Origin: an uncultured Bacilli bacterium
GTDB lineage: Bacteria > Bacillota_I > Bacilli_A > RF39 > UBA660
Length of the DNA: 37,016 nucleotides
Assembly (NCBI GenBank): GCA_947631345.1
Contig: CANRKW010000002.1
Span: 1-37,016 of the forward strand
Direction: 5' to 3'
Position numbers and translations under genes: made by a program. Below the pieces are notes generated by a model that was not told the origin of the DNA, ran no database searches, and saw only the letters and a list, made by a program, of their open reading frames with translations. The stretch's first letter is position 1. The number at the start of each line of letters is the position of its first letter. Below, in pieces: positions 1-7,696 of this stretch.

Positions 1-1117
1 ATCCACTTGTTCCATTAATTTGACCTGCTGTATAAAGGCCTTTAATTTTTTTTGTTTCTAAAGACATTTGTAATTCAGTTGAATCTATCGCGTCATATTC
101 AATTGCATATCCATATTTTACTATTTTAGCATTATGAAGTCCTTTCATTGTATGAATTAACTTTTCTTGTATTTCTTCCGGCATGGTAGTGGAGAAGCCA
201 CCTACATAGATTTCATCTCCATTAAGTCTTTCTGGTTCAAGAAAAATTTGGTGTCTTTCTTTGTCTCTAAATTTTACAACTTTATCTTCGATTGAAGGGC
301 AGTATCTAGGACCAATACCGACTATAAGTCCACTATAAAGGGCACATTTATCTAAATTATCAAGAATTATTTTGTGTGTTTCTTCTGTTGTATATGTTAA
401 ATAACACGGAAGTTGACTTTCTATATTATATATAGGATCATAAAAATTACTAAAACTTAATTTATAGTCGTCTCCTTTTTCTTCTTCACACTCTTCGTAA
501 TTAATTGAACTTTTTAATACTCTTGGTGGTGTTCCAGTTTTTAATCTTCTAATAGTTAAGCCATTTTTTTGTAGACTTTCGCTCAAATAAAGGGAAGCTT
601 TTTCTCCGTGAGGTCCACCTTTATATTTTGTGTGGCCTCTTAAAATGTCGGCATTTAAGTATGTTCCAGTAGTTATAATGACTTTTTTTGATTTTATTTC
701 TTTATTACTTTCTGTAATAATTCCTTTTATTTCATTATTTTCAACTATAATTTCTTTTACTAAATCCTCTAAAATTGTTAGATTTTTTGTGTTTTGTAAA
801 GTTTTTAACATATTTTTAGGATATGTTGTTTTATCTGCTTGACATCTTAAACTTCTAACACCTGGACCTTTTTTGCTGTTCAACATTTTTATTTGTAAAT
901 GTGATATATCTGCATTATAGCCCATTTCACCACCTAATGCATCTATTTCCCTTACAACAATTCCTTTAGCACTTCCACCAATTGATGGATTACAAGGCAT
1001 ATCAGCAATATTGTTTATGTTTCCTGTTATCAAAAGAGTTTTATGACCTAATCTAGAACACGCTAAAGAGGCTTCACATCCTGCGTGTCCTCCACCTATA
1101 ACTATTACATCATACAT
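1..1117 (-). CDS. mnmG: tRNA uridine-5-carboxymethylaminomethyl modification enzyme MnmG (C-terminus cut by window edge)
   Basis: FAD-dependent partner of MnmE that installs the cmnm5 group on wobble U34 of certain tRNAs. The frame reads MYDVIVIGGGHAGCEA at the N-terminus (Rossmann FAD-binding GGGHAG), then the PCNPSIGG motif, and near the window edge AGQINGTSG; all are MnmG hallmarks. About 372 of the usual ~620 residues are present; the rest lies left of position 1. The start ATG is at 1115-1117, with AAGGATGTG upstream on the minus strand as ribosome binding site. It lies 14 nt downstream of mnmE and is probably cotranscribed from the promoter at 2509-2537. In Bacillus the genes beyond mnmG are rsmG, noc, parA and parB, which matters for the parS and Noc sites seen here, but they are outside the window. 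Confidence 0.97.
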   Translation of the reverse strand, partial: MYDVIVIGGGHAGCEASLACSRLGHKTLLITGNINNIADMPCNPSIGGSAKGIVVREIDALGGEMGYNADISHLQIKMLNSKKGPGVRSLRCQADKTTYPKNMLKTLQNTKNLTILEDLVKEIIVENNEIKGIITESNKEIKSKKVIITTGTYLNADILRGHTKYKGGPHGEKASLYLSESLQKNGLTIRRLKTGTPPRVLKSSINYEECEEEKGDDYKLSFSNFYDPIYNIESQLPCYLTYTTEETHKIILDNLDKCALYSGLIVGIGPRYCPSIEDKVVKFRDKERHQIFLEPERLNGDEIYVGGFSTTMPEEIQEKLIHTMKGLHNAKIVKYGYAIEYDAIDSTELQMSLETKKIKGLYTAGQINGTSG

Positions 1118-1131
1118 TTTTATCACATCCT

Positions 1132-2484
1132 TCATTTTCCTAAACAGAACTTACTAAATATTTCATCTAGTAATTCTTCTTTATATGAGCCACCTGTTAC
1201 TTCTTTTAAAGTTTCCCATAATCTTTGTAAATCTATTTGAATTAAATCTATTTCTGTTTTCTTACTATTTGCAATTTCTATTTCATTAATAATTTCCAAA
1301 CTTTTTTGTATTAAAGATATTTGTCTACTATTTGATAAATAAGTAAAATCTTCTGTTTCTAATTCTTTTAAATTAAACATTTTTGTTATATTTTCTTTTA
1401 TCTCATTAATATTTTGATTATTTGCTACTGAAATATTTATAATGTTTTTATTTTTTATTTCATCAATTTCAATATTTTGTGGTAAATCTATCTTATTTAT
1501 CACGATTATTGATTTTTTGTTTTCTATTATTTTCAAAATTTCCCTGTCTATTTTTGTAAGACGAGAACTTCCATCAAATATTGCAATTATCAAATCGGCT
1601 TCATCTATTATTTTCTTACTTTTTTCAACACCAATTTTTTCTACAATATTTTTTGTGTTTCTTATTCCAGCTGTATCTATTAAATTAATATCTATTCCAT
1701 TAAGTATTATTTTTCCTTCAACTATATCTCTAGTTGTTCCAGCTACATCTGTAACAATTGCTTTATCTTCATTTAATAATTTATTTAAAAGACTACTTTT
1801 TCCAACATTTGGTTTTCCAACTATACCTACTGTTATACCATTTTTTATTATTTTACCTTTTTTACTTTCATCTAATATTTTTGTTAAATCTTTTTTTATT
1901 TCATTTATAGATTTTTCTAGTAATTCATTAGTGTATATTATTACATCTTCATATTCAGGATAATCAATATTAACTTCTATATTTGCAATTATATTAAGTA
2001 TTTTTTCGCATAAACTATTAATCTTTTTTGTTAATTCTCCAGTTATACCTTTCATACTCATTTTTCTTTTGCTTTCTGTTTCGGCATTTATTAAATCGGC
2101 AACTGATTCTGCTTCAAGTAAATCTTTTTTTCCATTTAAAAAAGCTCTTTTTATAAATTCTCCTGGTTCTGCTAGTCTACATTTTCTCAAAACTAATTCT
2201 AAAATTTTATTAGTTGAAGCAATACTACCGTGACAATTTATTTCAACTATATCTTCACCAGTATATGATTTTGGTGCGTGAAAAACAGATACTAAAACTT
2301 CATCTATTTTTTCCTCATTTTCCATAATAAAGCCATAGTGTATGGTGTGAGTTTCTACTTTTGTTAAATCAGCACCTTTAAATATATCATTAACAATTTC
2401 AATAGATGATGGACCACTTAATCTAATAATATTTATAGCACTTCTTCCAGTTGCTGTTGCAATGGCTGTTATTGTATCGCTCAT
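1132..2484 (-). CDS. mnmE: tRNA modification GTPase MnmE (TrmE)
   Basis: GTPase that works with MnmG in wobble-uridine modification. It has 450 aa, the normal family length. The N-terminal tetrahydrofolate-binding domain (about 1-118) begins MSDTITAIATATGRSAI. The G domain carries G1 GKPNVGKSS (about 223), the DVAGTTRD switch region, G3 DTAG and G4 NKID. The protein ends in FCLGK, the C-terminal C-x-G-K motif with the conserved cysteine. The start ATG is preceded by AAGGAAGGG-like sequence (minus strand). It is the first gene of an mnmE-mnmG unit with a good sigma-A-type promoter (2509-2537). Confidence 0.98.
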   Translation of the reverse strand: MSDTITAIATATGRSAINIIRLSGPSSIEIVNDIFKGADLTKVETHTIHYGFIMENEEKIDEVLVSVFHAPKSYTGEDIVEINCHGSIASTNKILELVLRKCRLAEPGEFIKRAFLNGKKDLLEAESVADLINAETESKRKMSMKGITGELTKKINSLCEKILNIIANIEVNIDYPEYEDVIIYTNELLEKSINEIKKDLTKILDESKKGKIIKNGITVGIVGKPNVGKSSLLNKLLNEDKAIVTDVAGTTRDIVEGKIILNGIDINLIDTAGIRNTKNIVEKIGVEKSKKIIDEADLIIAIFDGSSRLTKIDREILKIIENKKSIIVINKIDLPQNIEIDEIKNKNIINISVANNQNINEIKENITKMFNLKELETEDFTYLSNSRQISLIQKSLEIINEIEIANSKKTEIDLIQIDLQRLWETLKEVTGGSYKEELLDEIFSKFCLGK

Positions 2485-2508
2485 ATAAATCCCTTCCTAA
2501 CGGGCTAC

Positions 2509-2537
2509 ATTATACCACTTTAAATTCATAATGTAAA
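2509..2537 (-). promoter_or_regulatory. Sigma-A-type promoter for mnmE-mnmG
   Basis: On the minus strand, -35 TTTACA (2532-2537), a 17-bp spacer and -10 TATAAT (2509-2514), about 25 bp before the mnmE start. It sits between the jag terminator/Noc-type palindrome and mnmE, so mnmE-mnmG can be transcribed separately from rnpA-yidC-jag. Confidence 0.8.
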
Positions 2538-2563
2538 TTATTTGTAATATTTCCCAAAAAATT

Positions 2564-2577
2564 ATTTCCCGGGAAAT
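2564..2577. promoter_or_regulatory. Perfect Noc-binding-site palindrome (NBS)
   Basis: The sequence ATTTCCCGGGAAAT is a perfect 14-bp palindrome identical to the published Noc (nucleoid occlusion factor) binding consensus of Bacillus subtilis. It is intergenic, between the jag terminator and the mnmE promoter. A run of six G/C bases is very unusual in this AT-rich DNA. A second identical copy lies at 20639-20652. Binding itself is inferred; the noc gene is not in the window. Confidence 0.75.
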
Positions 2578-2603
2578 GAAAAAATAACCCAATATGAGTT
2601 ATT
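2578..2603 (-). terminator. Intrinsic terminator of the rnpA-yidC-jag unit
   Basis: On the minus strand AATAACTC-atatt-GGGTTATT forms an 8-bp stem (one G-U pair) followed by a U run. The upstream arm includes the jag stop codon (2599-2601), so the hairpin overlaps the end of the gene. Confidence 0.75.
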
Positions 2604-3216
2604 CATCTTTTTCCTTATATTTAATTACAACACATCTATTTGGCTCTTCGCCTTCACTTATTGTTTCAATGTATTCAAATTTTGAAAGGGCATTATGTAC
2701 GATTCGTCTTTCATAAGAATTCATAGGATCTAATTTAACATCTACCTTAGACAAAGTCACTTCTCTTGCTATTTTTTTAACATCTCTTTCCAAATAATAA
2801 TTTTGTTTTTCTTTATAATTTTCAACATCTATAATAACATTAACATATAAACCAAATTTGCTATTTATACTTTGTTTTATAAATGTTTGAATTGAATCTA
2901 ATATTTTTCCTCGTTTTCCTATTAAAATATTATTTTTGTCAGAATGAATTTTATAAGAAATTTGTTTTTCTCTTATTTTTCTTTCAATGTTTCCATCAAT
3001 TTTTAGATTTTCTAATAATTTTTCTATTAGATTTTTTCCATAATCAGCTATGTCATTAATTTTTACTAATTCCAAAATAACTTTTTTAGAACCAAATAAT
3101 CCTGATTTTTCTTCACTTGTCTTATATATTATGTCTTCTTCTTTTAGATTTAATTCTTCTAATGCTTTACTTAATATTTCCTCTTCATTCTTTCCTTTAT
3201 AAATATATTTTTCCAT
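2599..3216 (-). CDS. khpB: RNA-binding protein KhpB/Jag (SpoIIIJ-associated)
   Basis: Cytoplasmic RNA-binding protein usually encoded beside yidC. Domains in order: Jag-N domain with KSGLFGSKK (about residues 35-50), a KH domain with the GxxG-type loop in ILIGKRGKILDSIQ (about 98-110), and a C-terminal R3H domain around NSYERRIVHNAL. A GTG three codons upstream of ATG 3216 is in frame (3225), but AAGGAAG is 8 nt before the ATG, so the ATG start (205 aa) is preferred. It follows yidC by about 19 nt in the same unit. Confidence 0.95.
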   Translation of the reverse strand: MEKYIYKGKNEEEILSKALEELNLKEEDIIYKTSEEKSGLFGSKKVILELVKINDIADYGKNLIEKLLENLKIDGNIERKIREKQISYKIHSDKNNILIGKRGKILDSIQTFIKQSINSKFGLYVNVIIDVENYKEKQNYYLERDVKKIAREVTLSKVDVKLDPMNSYERRIVHNALSKFEYIETISEGEEPNRCVVIKYKEKDE

Positions 3217-3235
3217 AGTACTCACTTCCTTAATT

Positions 3236-4141
3236 CTAATTTTTACTTTTTACCTTTTTAAATATTAAATTTTGTATTACAGCAAATGCACTTGTTGAAA
3301 TCCAATATAGTCCAATTCCTACATTTAATGAAAATGACATAATTGTTATAAATACTACCATAAATTTTGTCATAAATTTTGTTTGTTCTAATTGTTCTTC
3401 ATTTACTGAGGCTGTATTTACATTTTTAAATGATAAGTAAGTTACAAGGGCTATTAATATAACTATTACTATATAATAATAGGCACCTGAAGTTATTCCT
3501 TCCCATGGTGTTAAACCTAAATCAAACCACAATAATTTTTCTTCCATTATTGCTGGTATTCTTTGTACGGCTTCTAAAAATGCAAAGAATAAAGGTAATT
3601 GTATAAATGAGACTAGACATCCAGAAAAAGGTTTTATATTATACTTTTTATATACTAATAACATTTCTTGATTTTTTCTTAATAGTGATTCTTGGTCTTG
3701 TCTATTAGCATATTTTCTTTCAATATTTTGAAGTTCTGGGTTTGCCTTTTTTAAATTTTCTGACATATCTATTGTTTGTTTACTTAAAGGCAAAACTAAT
3801 AATCTTAATAAAATACCTAATATTATAATTGAAATACCATAATTTTTTACTAATAGACCAACTTTTACAATTAACCAAGCTAGGGGTTTTACAAAAATAT
3901 TAGTCCATAATCCTTCATAACCACCAGATGTAATTTTTAAATTTTCGCATTTTGGTAAATCTTCAATTTTTACATTTTTGTTATTTTCATATGCTTTTAT
4001 TGAATCCTCATCAGTTGGCTTACATAAAATATTTTCTGTGTATATCTTTTCTGTTTCTTCATCTTTAAAACTTCTAGTACAACCCGTAGTCAGCAGGGTG
4101 GCCAGTAATAATACTATAATTACTTTTTTTACATTTTTCAT
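3236..4141 (-). CDS. yidC: Membrane protein insertase YidC (SpoIIIJ/OxaA type lipoprotein)
   Basis: Inserts membrane proteins alone or with SecYEG. The N-terminus is a lipoprotein signal peptide with hydrophobic stretch and lipobox LTTGC (Cys about 21), as in Gram-positive YidC homologs. The 60KD_IMP domain follows with five hydrophobic segments, starting with GISIIILGILLRLLVLPL (the Arg is the conserved groove arginine), a charged cytoplasmic loop and LPLFFAF, ending at VGIGLYWIST. 301 aa is typical. The start overlaps the rnpA stop by 4 nt (ATGA), implying translational coupling. In spore formers this locus (spoIIIJ-jag) serves forespore development as well as growth. Confidence 0.96.
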   Translation of the reverse strand: MKNVKKVIIVLLLATLLTTGCTRSFKDEETEKIYTENILCKPTDEDSIKAYENNKNVKIEDLPKCENLKITSGGYEGLWTNIFVKPLAWLIVKVGLLVKNYGISIIILGILLRLLVLPLSKQTIDMSENLKKANPELQNIERKYANRQDQESLLRKNQEMLLVYKKYNIKPFSGCLVSFIQLPLFFAFLEAVQRIPAIMEEKLLWFDLGLTPWEGITSGAYYYIVIVILIALVTYLSFKNVNTASVNEEQLEQTKFMTKFMVVFITIMSFSLNVGIGLYWISTSAFAVIQNLIFKKVKSKN

Positions 4142-4464
4142 TTATTATTTTCTCCTTTTATTTGTTTTAATAATACTTCACTTAATTCATTATATGATGC
4201 ATTTAAAACATCTTTCCTTAATATTATAACATACTTTTTCTTTAAGTCTAACTGATTTTTCGTTAATATATCTTTTATTTTTCTTTTTAAGTAATTTCTT
4301 GTGTGTGATGCACCTATTTTCTTACTTACAGATACACAGTACTTATTATATATAACATCACTTTCCTTATTATAAATTATAAAAAATTTACTTACTGTCT
4401 TTTTTCCTGTTTTAACTATATCTTCAATTTCATAATTTTCTTTAATAATGTATTTTTTATTCAT
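4138..4464 (-). CDS. rnpA: Ribonuclease P protein component
   Basis: Protein cofactor of RNase P, which matures the 5' end of tRNAs. 108 aa, basic, with the conserved helix RNYLKRKIKDIL (the RNR-type signature of RnpA) and the beta-strand stretch FFIIYNKES. The ATG at 4464 follows AAGGTGAGC. It is separated from rpmH by rpmH's own terminator and has its own promoter (4503-4531), whereas in many bacteria rpmH-rnpA are simply cotranscribed. Confidence 0.95.
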   Translation of the reverse strand: MNKKYIIKENYEIEDIVKTGKKTVSKFFIIYNKESDVIYNKYCVSVSKKIGASHTRNYLKRKIKDILTKNQLDLKKKYVIILRKDVLNASYNELSEVLLKQIKGENNK

Positions 4465-4502
4465 ATGCTCACCTTTTTTATAATCAGCTTTTTTCTTTCT
4501 AT

Positions 4503-4531
4503 ATTATATAATATAATATTTATAATTACAA
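4503..4531 (-). promoter_or_regulatory. Promoter for rnpA-yidC-jag
   Basis: Minus strand: TTGTAA (4526-4531), 17-bp spacer, TATAAT (4503-4508), about 40 nt upstream of the rnpA start and just downstream of the rpmH terminator. Confidence 0.65.
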
Positions 4532-4546
4532 ACTTTTTATAATATG

Positions 4547-4573
4547 AAAAAACTACTTGTAATTAAGTAGTTT
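4547..4573 (-). terminator. Intrinsic terminator of rpmH
   Basis: Perfect 9-bp inverted repeat AAACTACTT (4550-4558) / AAGTAGTTT (4565-4573) with a 6-nt loop and a short U run on the minus strand. The rpmH stop codon (4572-4574) is part of the stem. Confidence 0.75.
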
Positions 4574-4691
4574 ATGCTGTTAATTTTTTTCTTCCTTTTT
4601 GTCTTCTATTTTTTAAAACTTTTGAACTACGAGACAAAAAACCTTGCTTCTTTGCTTTGTTATTTTTTTTAGCCACTGGTGTTAATTTCAT
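4572..4691 (-). CDS. rpmH: 50S ribosomal protein L34 (short form)
   Basis: A 39-aa, very basic protein starting MKLTPVAKKNN and ending KVLKNRRQKGRKKLTA, the L34 C-terminal signature. Position (first gene left of oriC, beside rnpA) fits rpmH exactly. It is shorter than the usual 44-46 aa; the N-terminal KRTYQP-like segment is replaced by KLTPVA, and the residues between the GF motif and KVL are reduced. GGAGAG lies upstream of the ATG, and there is a near-perfect promoter at 4731-4759. Confidence 0.92.
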   Translation of the reverse strand: MKLTPVAKKNNKAKKQGFLSRSSKVLKNRRQKGRKKLTA

Positions 4692-4730
4692 TTTTTTTCA
4701 CTCTCCCAACTTTTTTTCTTGACGTACTTG

Positions 4731-4759
4731 ATTATAAACCTTAGAATATTATTTGTCAA
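4731..4759 (-). promoter_or_regulatory. Consensus sigma-A promoter of rpmH
   Basis: Minus strand: TTGACA (4754-4759), exactly 17 bp, then TATAAT (4731-4736). Both hexamers match consensus perfectly, as expected for a highly expressed ribosomal protein gene. It lies at the left edge of oriC. Confidence 0.93.
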
Positions 4760-4771
4760 TTATTTATTCAC

Positions 4772-4966
4772 ATATCCACATATATTGTGGATAAAGTTAT
4801 AAACATGTGTAAAATAGAAATTGTGGATAATGTTAATAACTTATTAATCATACGTAAAATAGGCGAAAAACCTGTGGATAACTAGTTGATAAGTGGGTGT
4901 TAATAACTTTTTTTTAAATTTTTTCTTTTAAAATAGAATAATTGGGGTTAAAATGAAAGTGGATAA
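4772..4966. other. oriC part 1: DnaA-box cluster upstream of dnaA
   Basis: Three perfect DnaA boxes in the TGTGGATAA orientation lie at 4786-4794, 4822-4830 and 4873-4881. One-mismatch boxes lie at 4772-4780 (ATATCCACA) and 4958-4966 (AGTGGATAA). Weaker 7/9 boxes occur at 4831-4839, 4884-4892 and 4898-4906. The 12-mer TGTTAATAACTT occurs twice (4831-4842, 4898-4909), and TTAATAA-c-TTATTAA is a palindrome at 4833-4847. An AT-rich T run follows at about 4906-4930. The stretch 4692-4988 has no gene other than these sites and the rpmH promoter. Confidence 0.92.
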
Positions 4967-4988
4967 CTTGTATTGCGAGGTGAGGCAT

Positions 4989-6368
4989 ATGGATAAAGTG
5001 AAAATTTGGGAGACTTTTTTGGAGCAAATCCATTTTAAAGTTTCTGATGTTACGTTTAATACTTGGTTTAAAGATTTGAAACTACTTACAATTAATGATA
5101 ACGATATTGTTATAGTCGTGCCTTATGCTGTTCATAAAACTCATATACAAAATAATTATATGGAAACTATTAATGAAATATTTTTAGATATTACTGGAAG
5201 TTTACATAATATTATATTCGCTTTAGAAGGAGAATATGAAGAAAAAAATGAGGTAAATGTAGCACAGTCACTTGAAGAAAATGAGGAAAATATTAATGAA
5301 TTTGTAGAAATGCATAAAACTAATCTAAATCCAAAATACACATTTGATAATTTTGTGGTTGGTGAATCTAATAGGATGGCTTTTGATTTTGCTTTAGATG
5401 TGGCTAAAAACCCTGGTAAACTATATAACCCTTTGTTTATTTATGGTAAAAGTGGCCTTGGTAAAACCCATTTGATGCACGCGATTGGCAATTATATTAA
5501 TGATAATACTAATTTAAAAGTACTTTATGTCACAACAGATGAATTTATGAACGAATTTATTAACATAACTAAAGATAAAGGAAATAAAGAAGATAACCTA
5601 ACATATATAGATTTATTTAAGAGTAAATACCGAAATGTTGATGTGCTAATGATTGATGATATTCAATTTTTGGGAAGTGCCAATGCTACACAGCAAGAAT
5701 TTACTAATACATTTAACTCATTAAGAGAAAATAAAAAACAAATTATTATATCTTCAGATAGAAGTGTTGATGATTTAAAGATGTTCGCTGATAGGCTTAA
5801 AACTAGATTTAACTGGGGATTAAAAGCAATTATTGGTGTTCCAGAGTTTGAACTTAAAGTTAAAATTATTAAAAATAAAATAAAAAGTGGAGATTTAATG
5901 ATGGAACTTAGTGATGAGATTATCAATTTTATTGCTTCTAGTTGTGGAAGTGATGTAAGAAACTTGGAAGGGGCAATCACTAGACTTTATGCATACTCGG
6001 CAATTTGGGGTATTAAAAAGTTAACACTTGAAAATGCTTTGGAAGCACTTGACGAATACACGAATAATATGCTTTACACTGACAAATCTATAAACAAGAT
6101 AATTTCAGTGGTTGCCGATTATTTTAAGTTGACAGTTGACGATTTAAAAGGTAAAAAAAGAAGTAAAGACATTGCAAATGCAAGAATGATAGCTATGTAC
6201 TTGTGTAGAGTTCTCACAGATGAGTCATATCCACGGATAGGTTTAGAATTTGGAGGAAGGGATCACTCGACTGCTATACATGGCTATGAAAAAATAAATG
6301 AGGATGTTAAGAATAATGGAGAACTTGAAAAGATTATTTCTGAACTTAAAATTAAAATAAGTGAATAA
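4989..6368 (+). CDS. dnaA: Chromosomal replication initiator DnaA
   Basis: AAA+ ATPase that binds DnaA boxes and opens oriC. Domain I is KIWETFLEQIHFKVSD (N-terminus). Domain III has Walker A GKSGLGKTH (about 153) and Walker B VLMIDDIQFL (about 218). Domain IV ends with the DnaA signature RDHSTAIHGYEKI (about 423). An in-frame ATG at 4953 would add 12 residues, but ATG 4989 is preceded by GAGGTGAGG and gives the family's usual start MDKVKIWETF (459 aa). With this start the DnaA box at 4958-4966 lies in the leader, where it could serve both oriC and dnaA autoregulation. A weak -10 (TAGAAT, 4934-4939) precedes it. Confidence 0.97.
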   Translation: MDKVKIWETFLEQIHFKVSDVTFNTWFKDLKLLTINDNDIVIVVPYAVHKTHIQNNYMETINEIFLDITGSLHNIIFALEGEYEEKNEVNVAQSLEENEENINEFVEMHKTNLNPKYTFDNFVVGESNRMAFDFALDVAKNPGKLYNPLFIYGKSGLGKTHLMHAIGNYINDNTNLKVLYVTTDEFMNEFINITKDKGNKEDNLTYIDLFKSKYRNVDVLMIDDIQFLGSANATQQEFTNTFNSLRENKKQIIISSDRSVDDLKMFADRLKTRFNWGLKAIIGVPEFELKVKIIKNKIKSGDLMMELSDEIINFIASSCGSDVRNLEGAITRLYAYSAIWGIKKLTLENALEALDEYTNNMLYTDKSINKIISVVADYFKLTVDDLKGKKRSKDIANARMIAMYLCRVLTDESYPRIGLEFGGRDHSTAIHGYEKINEDVKNNGELEKIISELKIKISE

Positions 6369-6370
6369 CT

Positions 6371-6500
6371 TGTTGAAAAGTATAGAGTTATCAACAGTAT
6401 GTAAAAGCTTAGTAGAGCCTATAAAAAGGCAAAATCTATTAATTGTCAACATTATCCACTGTAATAATAAAAATAATAATTAAATAAAATAAATAAAAAA
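6371..6500. other. oriC part 2: dnaA-dnaN intergenic boxes and AT-rich unwinding candidate
   Basis: DnaA boxes with one mismatch lie at 6388-6396 (TTATCAACA) and 6452-6460 (TTATCCACT), with a weaker one at 6371-6379. Directly after the last box, 6461-6500 is almost pure A/T with repeated TAA triplets (TAATAATAA then AATAATAAT). This fits the Bacillus arrangement of a box followed by DnaA-trio and unwinding element in the dnaA-dnaN gap. Unwinding here is inferred from composition only. Confidence 0.75.
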
Positions 6501-6512
6501 TGGAGGAAGAAA

Positions 6513-7634
6513 ATGAAATTTAGAATTAACAAAGATATATTATTAGAAAATTTAAACTATGTAGGAAAGGCTTTATCAAATAGGAATATTATTCCTGTTA
6601 TAAATGGTATACTATTTGAATTAACAGATGAAGGTTTATATTTAACCGCAACTGATAATGAAATAACCATAAAATCATTTATAGATAAAGATGATATTAA
6701 AGAAATTACAAATACTGGTAGAATAGTAATTTATGGAAGATTTATATTAGATATAATAAGAAAAGTCGAAACAGAAGAATTAGATATAGAAGAAGTTGAT
6801 GGAGGAAAAGCAATTATATCAACACCAACTAGTAAATATAATTTGAATTGTTTTGATCCAGACGAGTTTCCAAATATAAAATTGGAAGAAAATGAAAATC
6901 CTATAAAATTAACAGCAGGTTATTTTAAAGATATAGTTAATCAAACTGTATTTGCAACTTCTACACAAGAAAGTAAGCCATTACTTACAGGAATTAATTT
7001 AAAAATTCAAGCGAACGTTTTAGAGTGTGTTGCTACTGACTCTTATAGACTTGCTAAAAAGGTAATCAATTATAATGGAGATGTTTTAGATAATGTCAAT
7101 TTAGTAATTCCTGCTAAAAATATAAATGAATTTACTAAATTAATAGAAAATGATGATGCTACAATAGCACTTAGTGCTTTTTCTAATAAAGTGTTATTAA
7201 GATATAAAAATATTCTATTTCAATCAAGTTTGTTAAATGGTACTTATCCTAATACAGATTCATTAGTGCCTAAAGACTTTGATATTGTATATAAGTTAGA
7301 TTCAAATGAATTTTATAATATTATCGATCGTGCTTCTTTGTTAGCTCAAGCAAAAGAAAAAAATATCATTTCTTTAGAAACTAAAGAAAATAAAATGGTT
7401 ATAACTTCAAGTAGTCCAGAAATTGGTAAAATAGAAGAAGTTATGAATATTCAAGTAATAAAAGGAGAAAATATAAAAATCTCTTTTAGTGCTAGATATA
7501 TGATGGATGCATTAAAAAGTTTTAATTCTAAAGAAATAACATTATACTTTAATGGAGATATAAAGCCTATAATAATAAAAGAAGATGATAATGGAGATTT
7601 ATTACAATTAATTTTACCTATAAAAACCTATTAA
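6513..7634 (+). CDS. dnaN: DNA polymerase III beta subunit (sliding clamp)
   Basis: Ring-shaped processivity clamp of the replicase. 373 aa in three similar domains, beginning MKFRINKDILLENLNYVGKA, with the conserved ATDSYRLAKK stretch in the middle and ending DDNGDLLQLILPIKTY. GGAGGA lies before the ATG. Position immediately after dnaA and the second oriC element is canonical. A short hairpin plus T run follows (7651-7670). Confidence 0.98.
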   Translation: MKFRINKDILLENLNYVGKALSNRNIIPVINGILFELTDEGLYLTATDNEITIKSFIDKDDIKEITNTGRIVIYGRFILDIIRKVETEELDIEEVDGGKAIISTPTSKYNLNCFDPDEFPNIKLEENENPIKLTAGYFKDIVNQTVFATSTQESKPLLTGINLKIQANVLECVATDSYRLAKKVINYNGDVLDNVNLVIPAKNINEFTKLIENDDATIALSAFSNKVLLRYKNILFQSSLLNGTYPNTDSLVPKDFDIVYKLDSNEFYNIIDRASLLAQAKEKNIISLETKENKMVITSSSPEIGKIEEVMNIQVIKGENIKISFSARYMMDALKSFNSKEITLYFNGDIKPIIIKEDDNGDLLQLILPIKTY

Positions 7635-7640
7635 TTAGTT

Positions 7641-7670
7641 AAAAAAATTGCCTAATTTTAGGTTTTTTTT
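7641..7670 (+). terminator. Probable dnaN terminator
   Basis: CCTAA (7651-7655) and TTAGG (7658-7662) form a small stem that can be lengthened by flanking A and T runs (AAAAAAA upstream, eight Ts at 7663-7670). The stem is short, so termination may be partial. Confidence 0.55.
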
Positions 7671-7696
7671 ATATTTTTTTTAATTTTTAGGCTATT

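Noticed and set aside
630..842. 70-aa plus-strand frame in mnmG region
   Set aside because: It lies opposite the continuous MnmG coding frame, which has clear motifs on both sides.
1442..1963. Open frame opposite mnmE (173 aa)
   Set aside because: Hydrophobic antisense shadow of a well-supported gene, no ribosome binding site or family motif. The same applies to antisense frames in gyrA (13088-13615), dnaA (5663-5980) and mfd (23525-23797).
1132..4141. Mycoplasma-type genetic code (UGA = Trp)
   Set aside because: UGA terminates mnmE, rnpA, rsmI-type overlaps and secA at the expected lengths, and Trp codons are TGG.
4692..4988. Additional small gene between rpmH and dnaA
   Set aside because: No frame with a ribosome binding site; the region is accounted for by the rpmH promoter and DnaA boxes.
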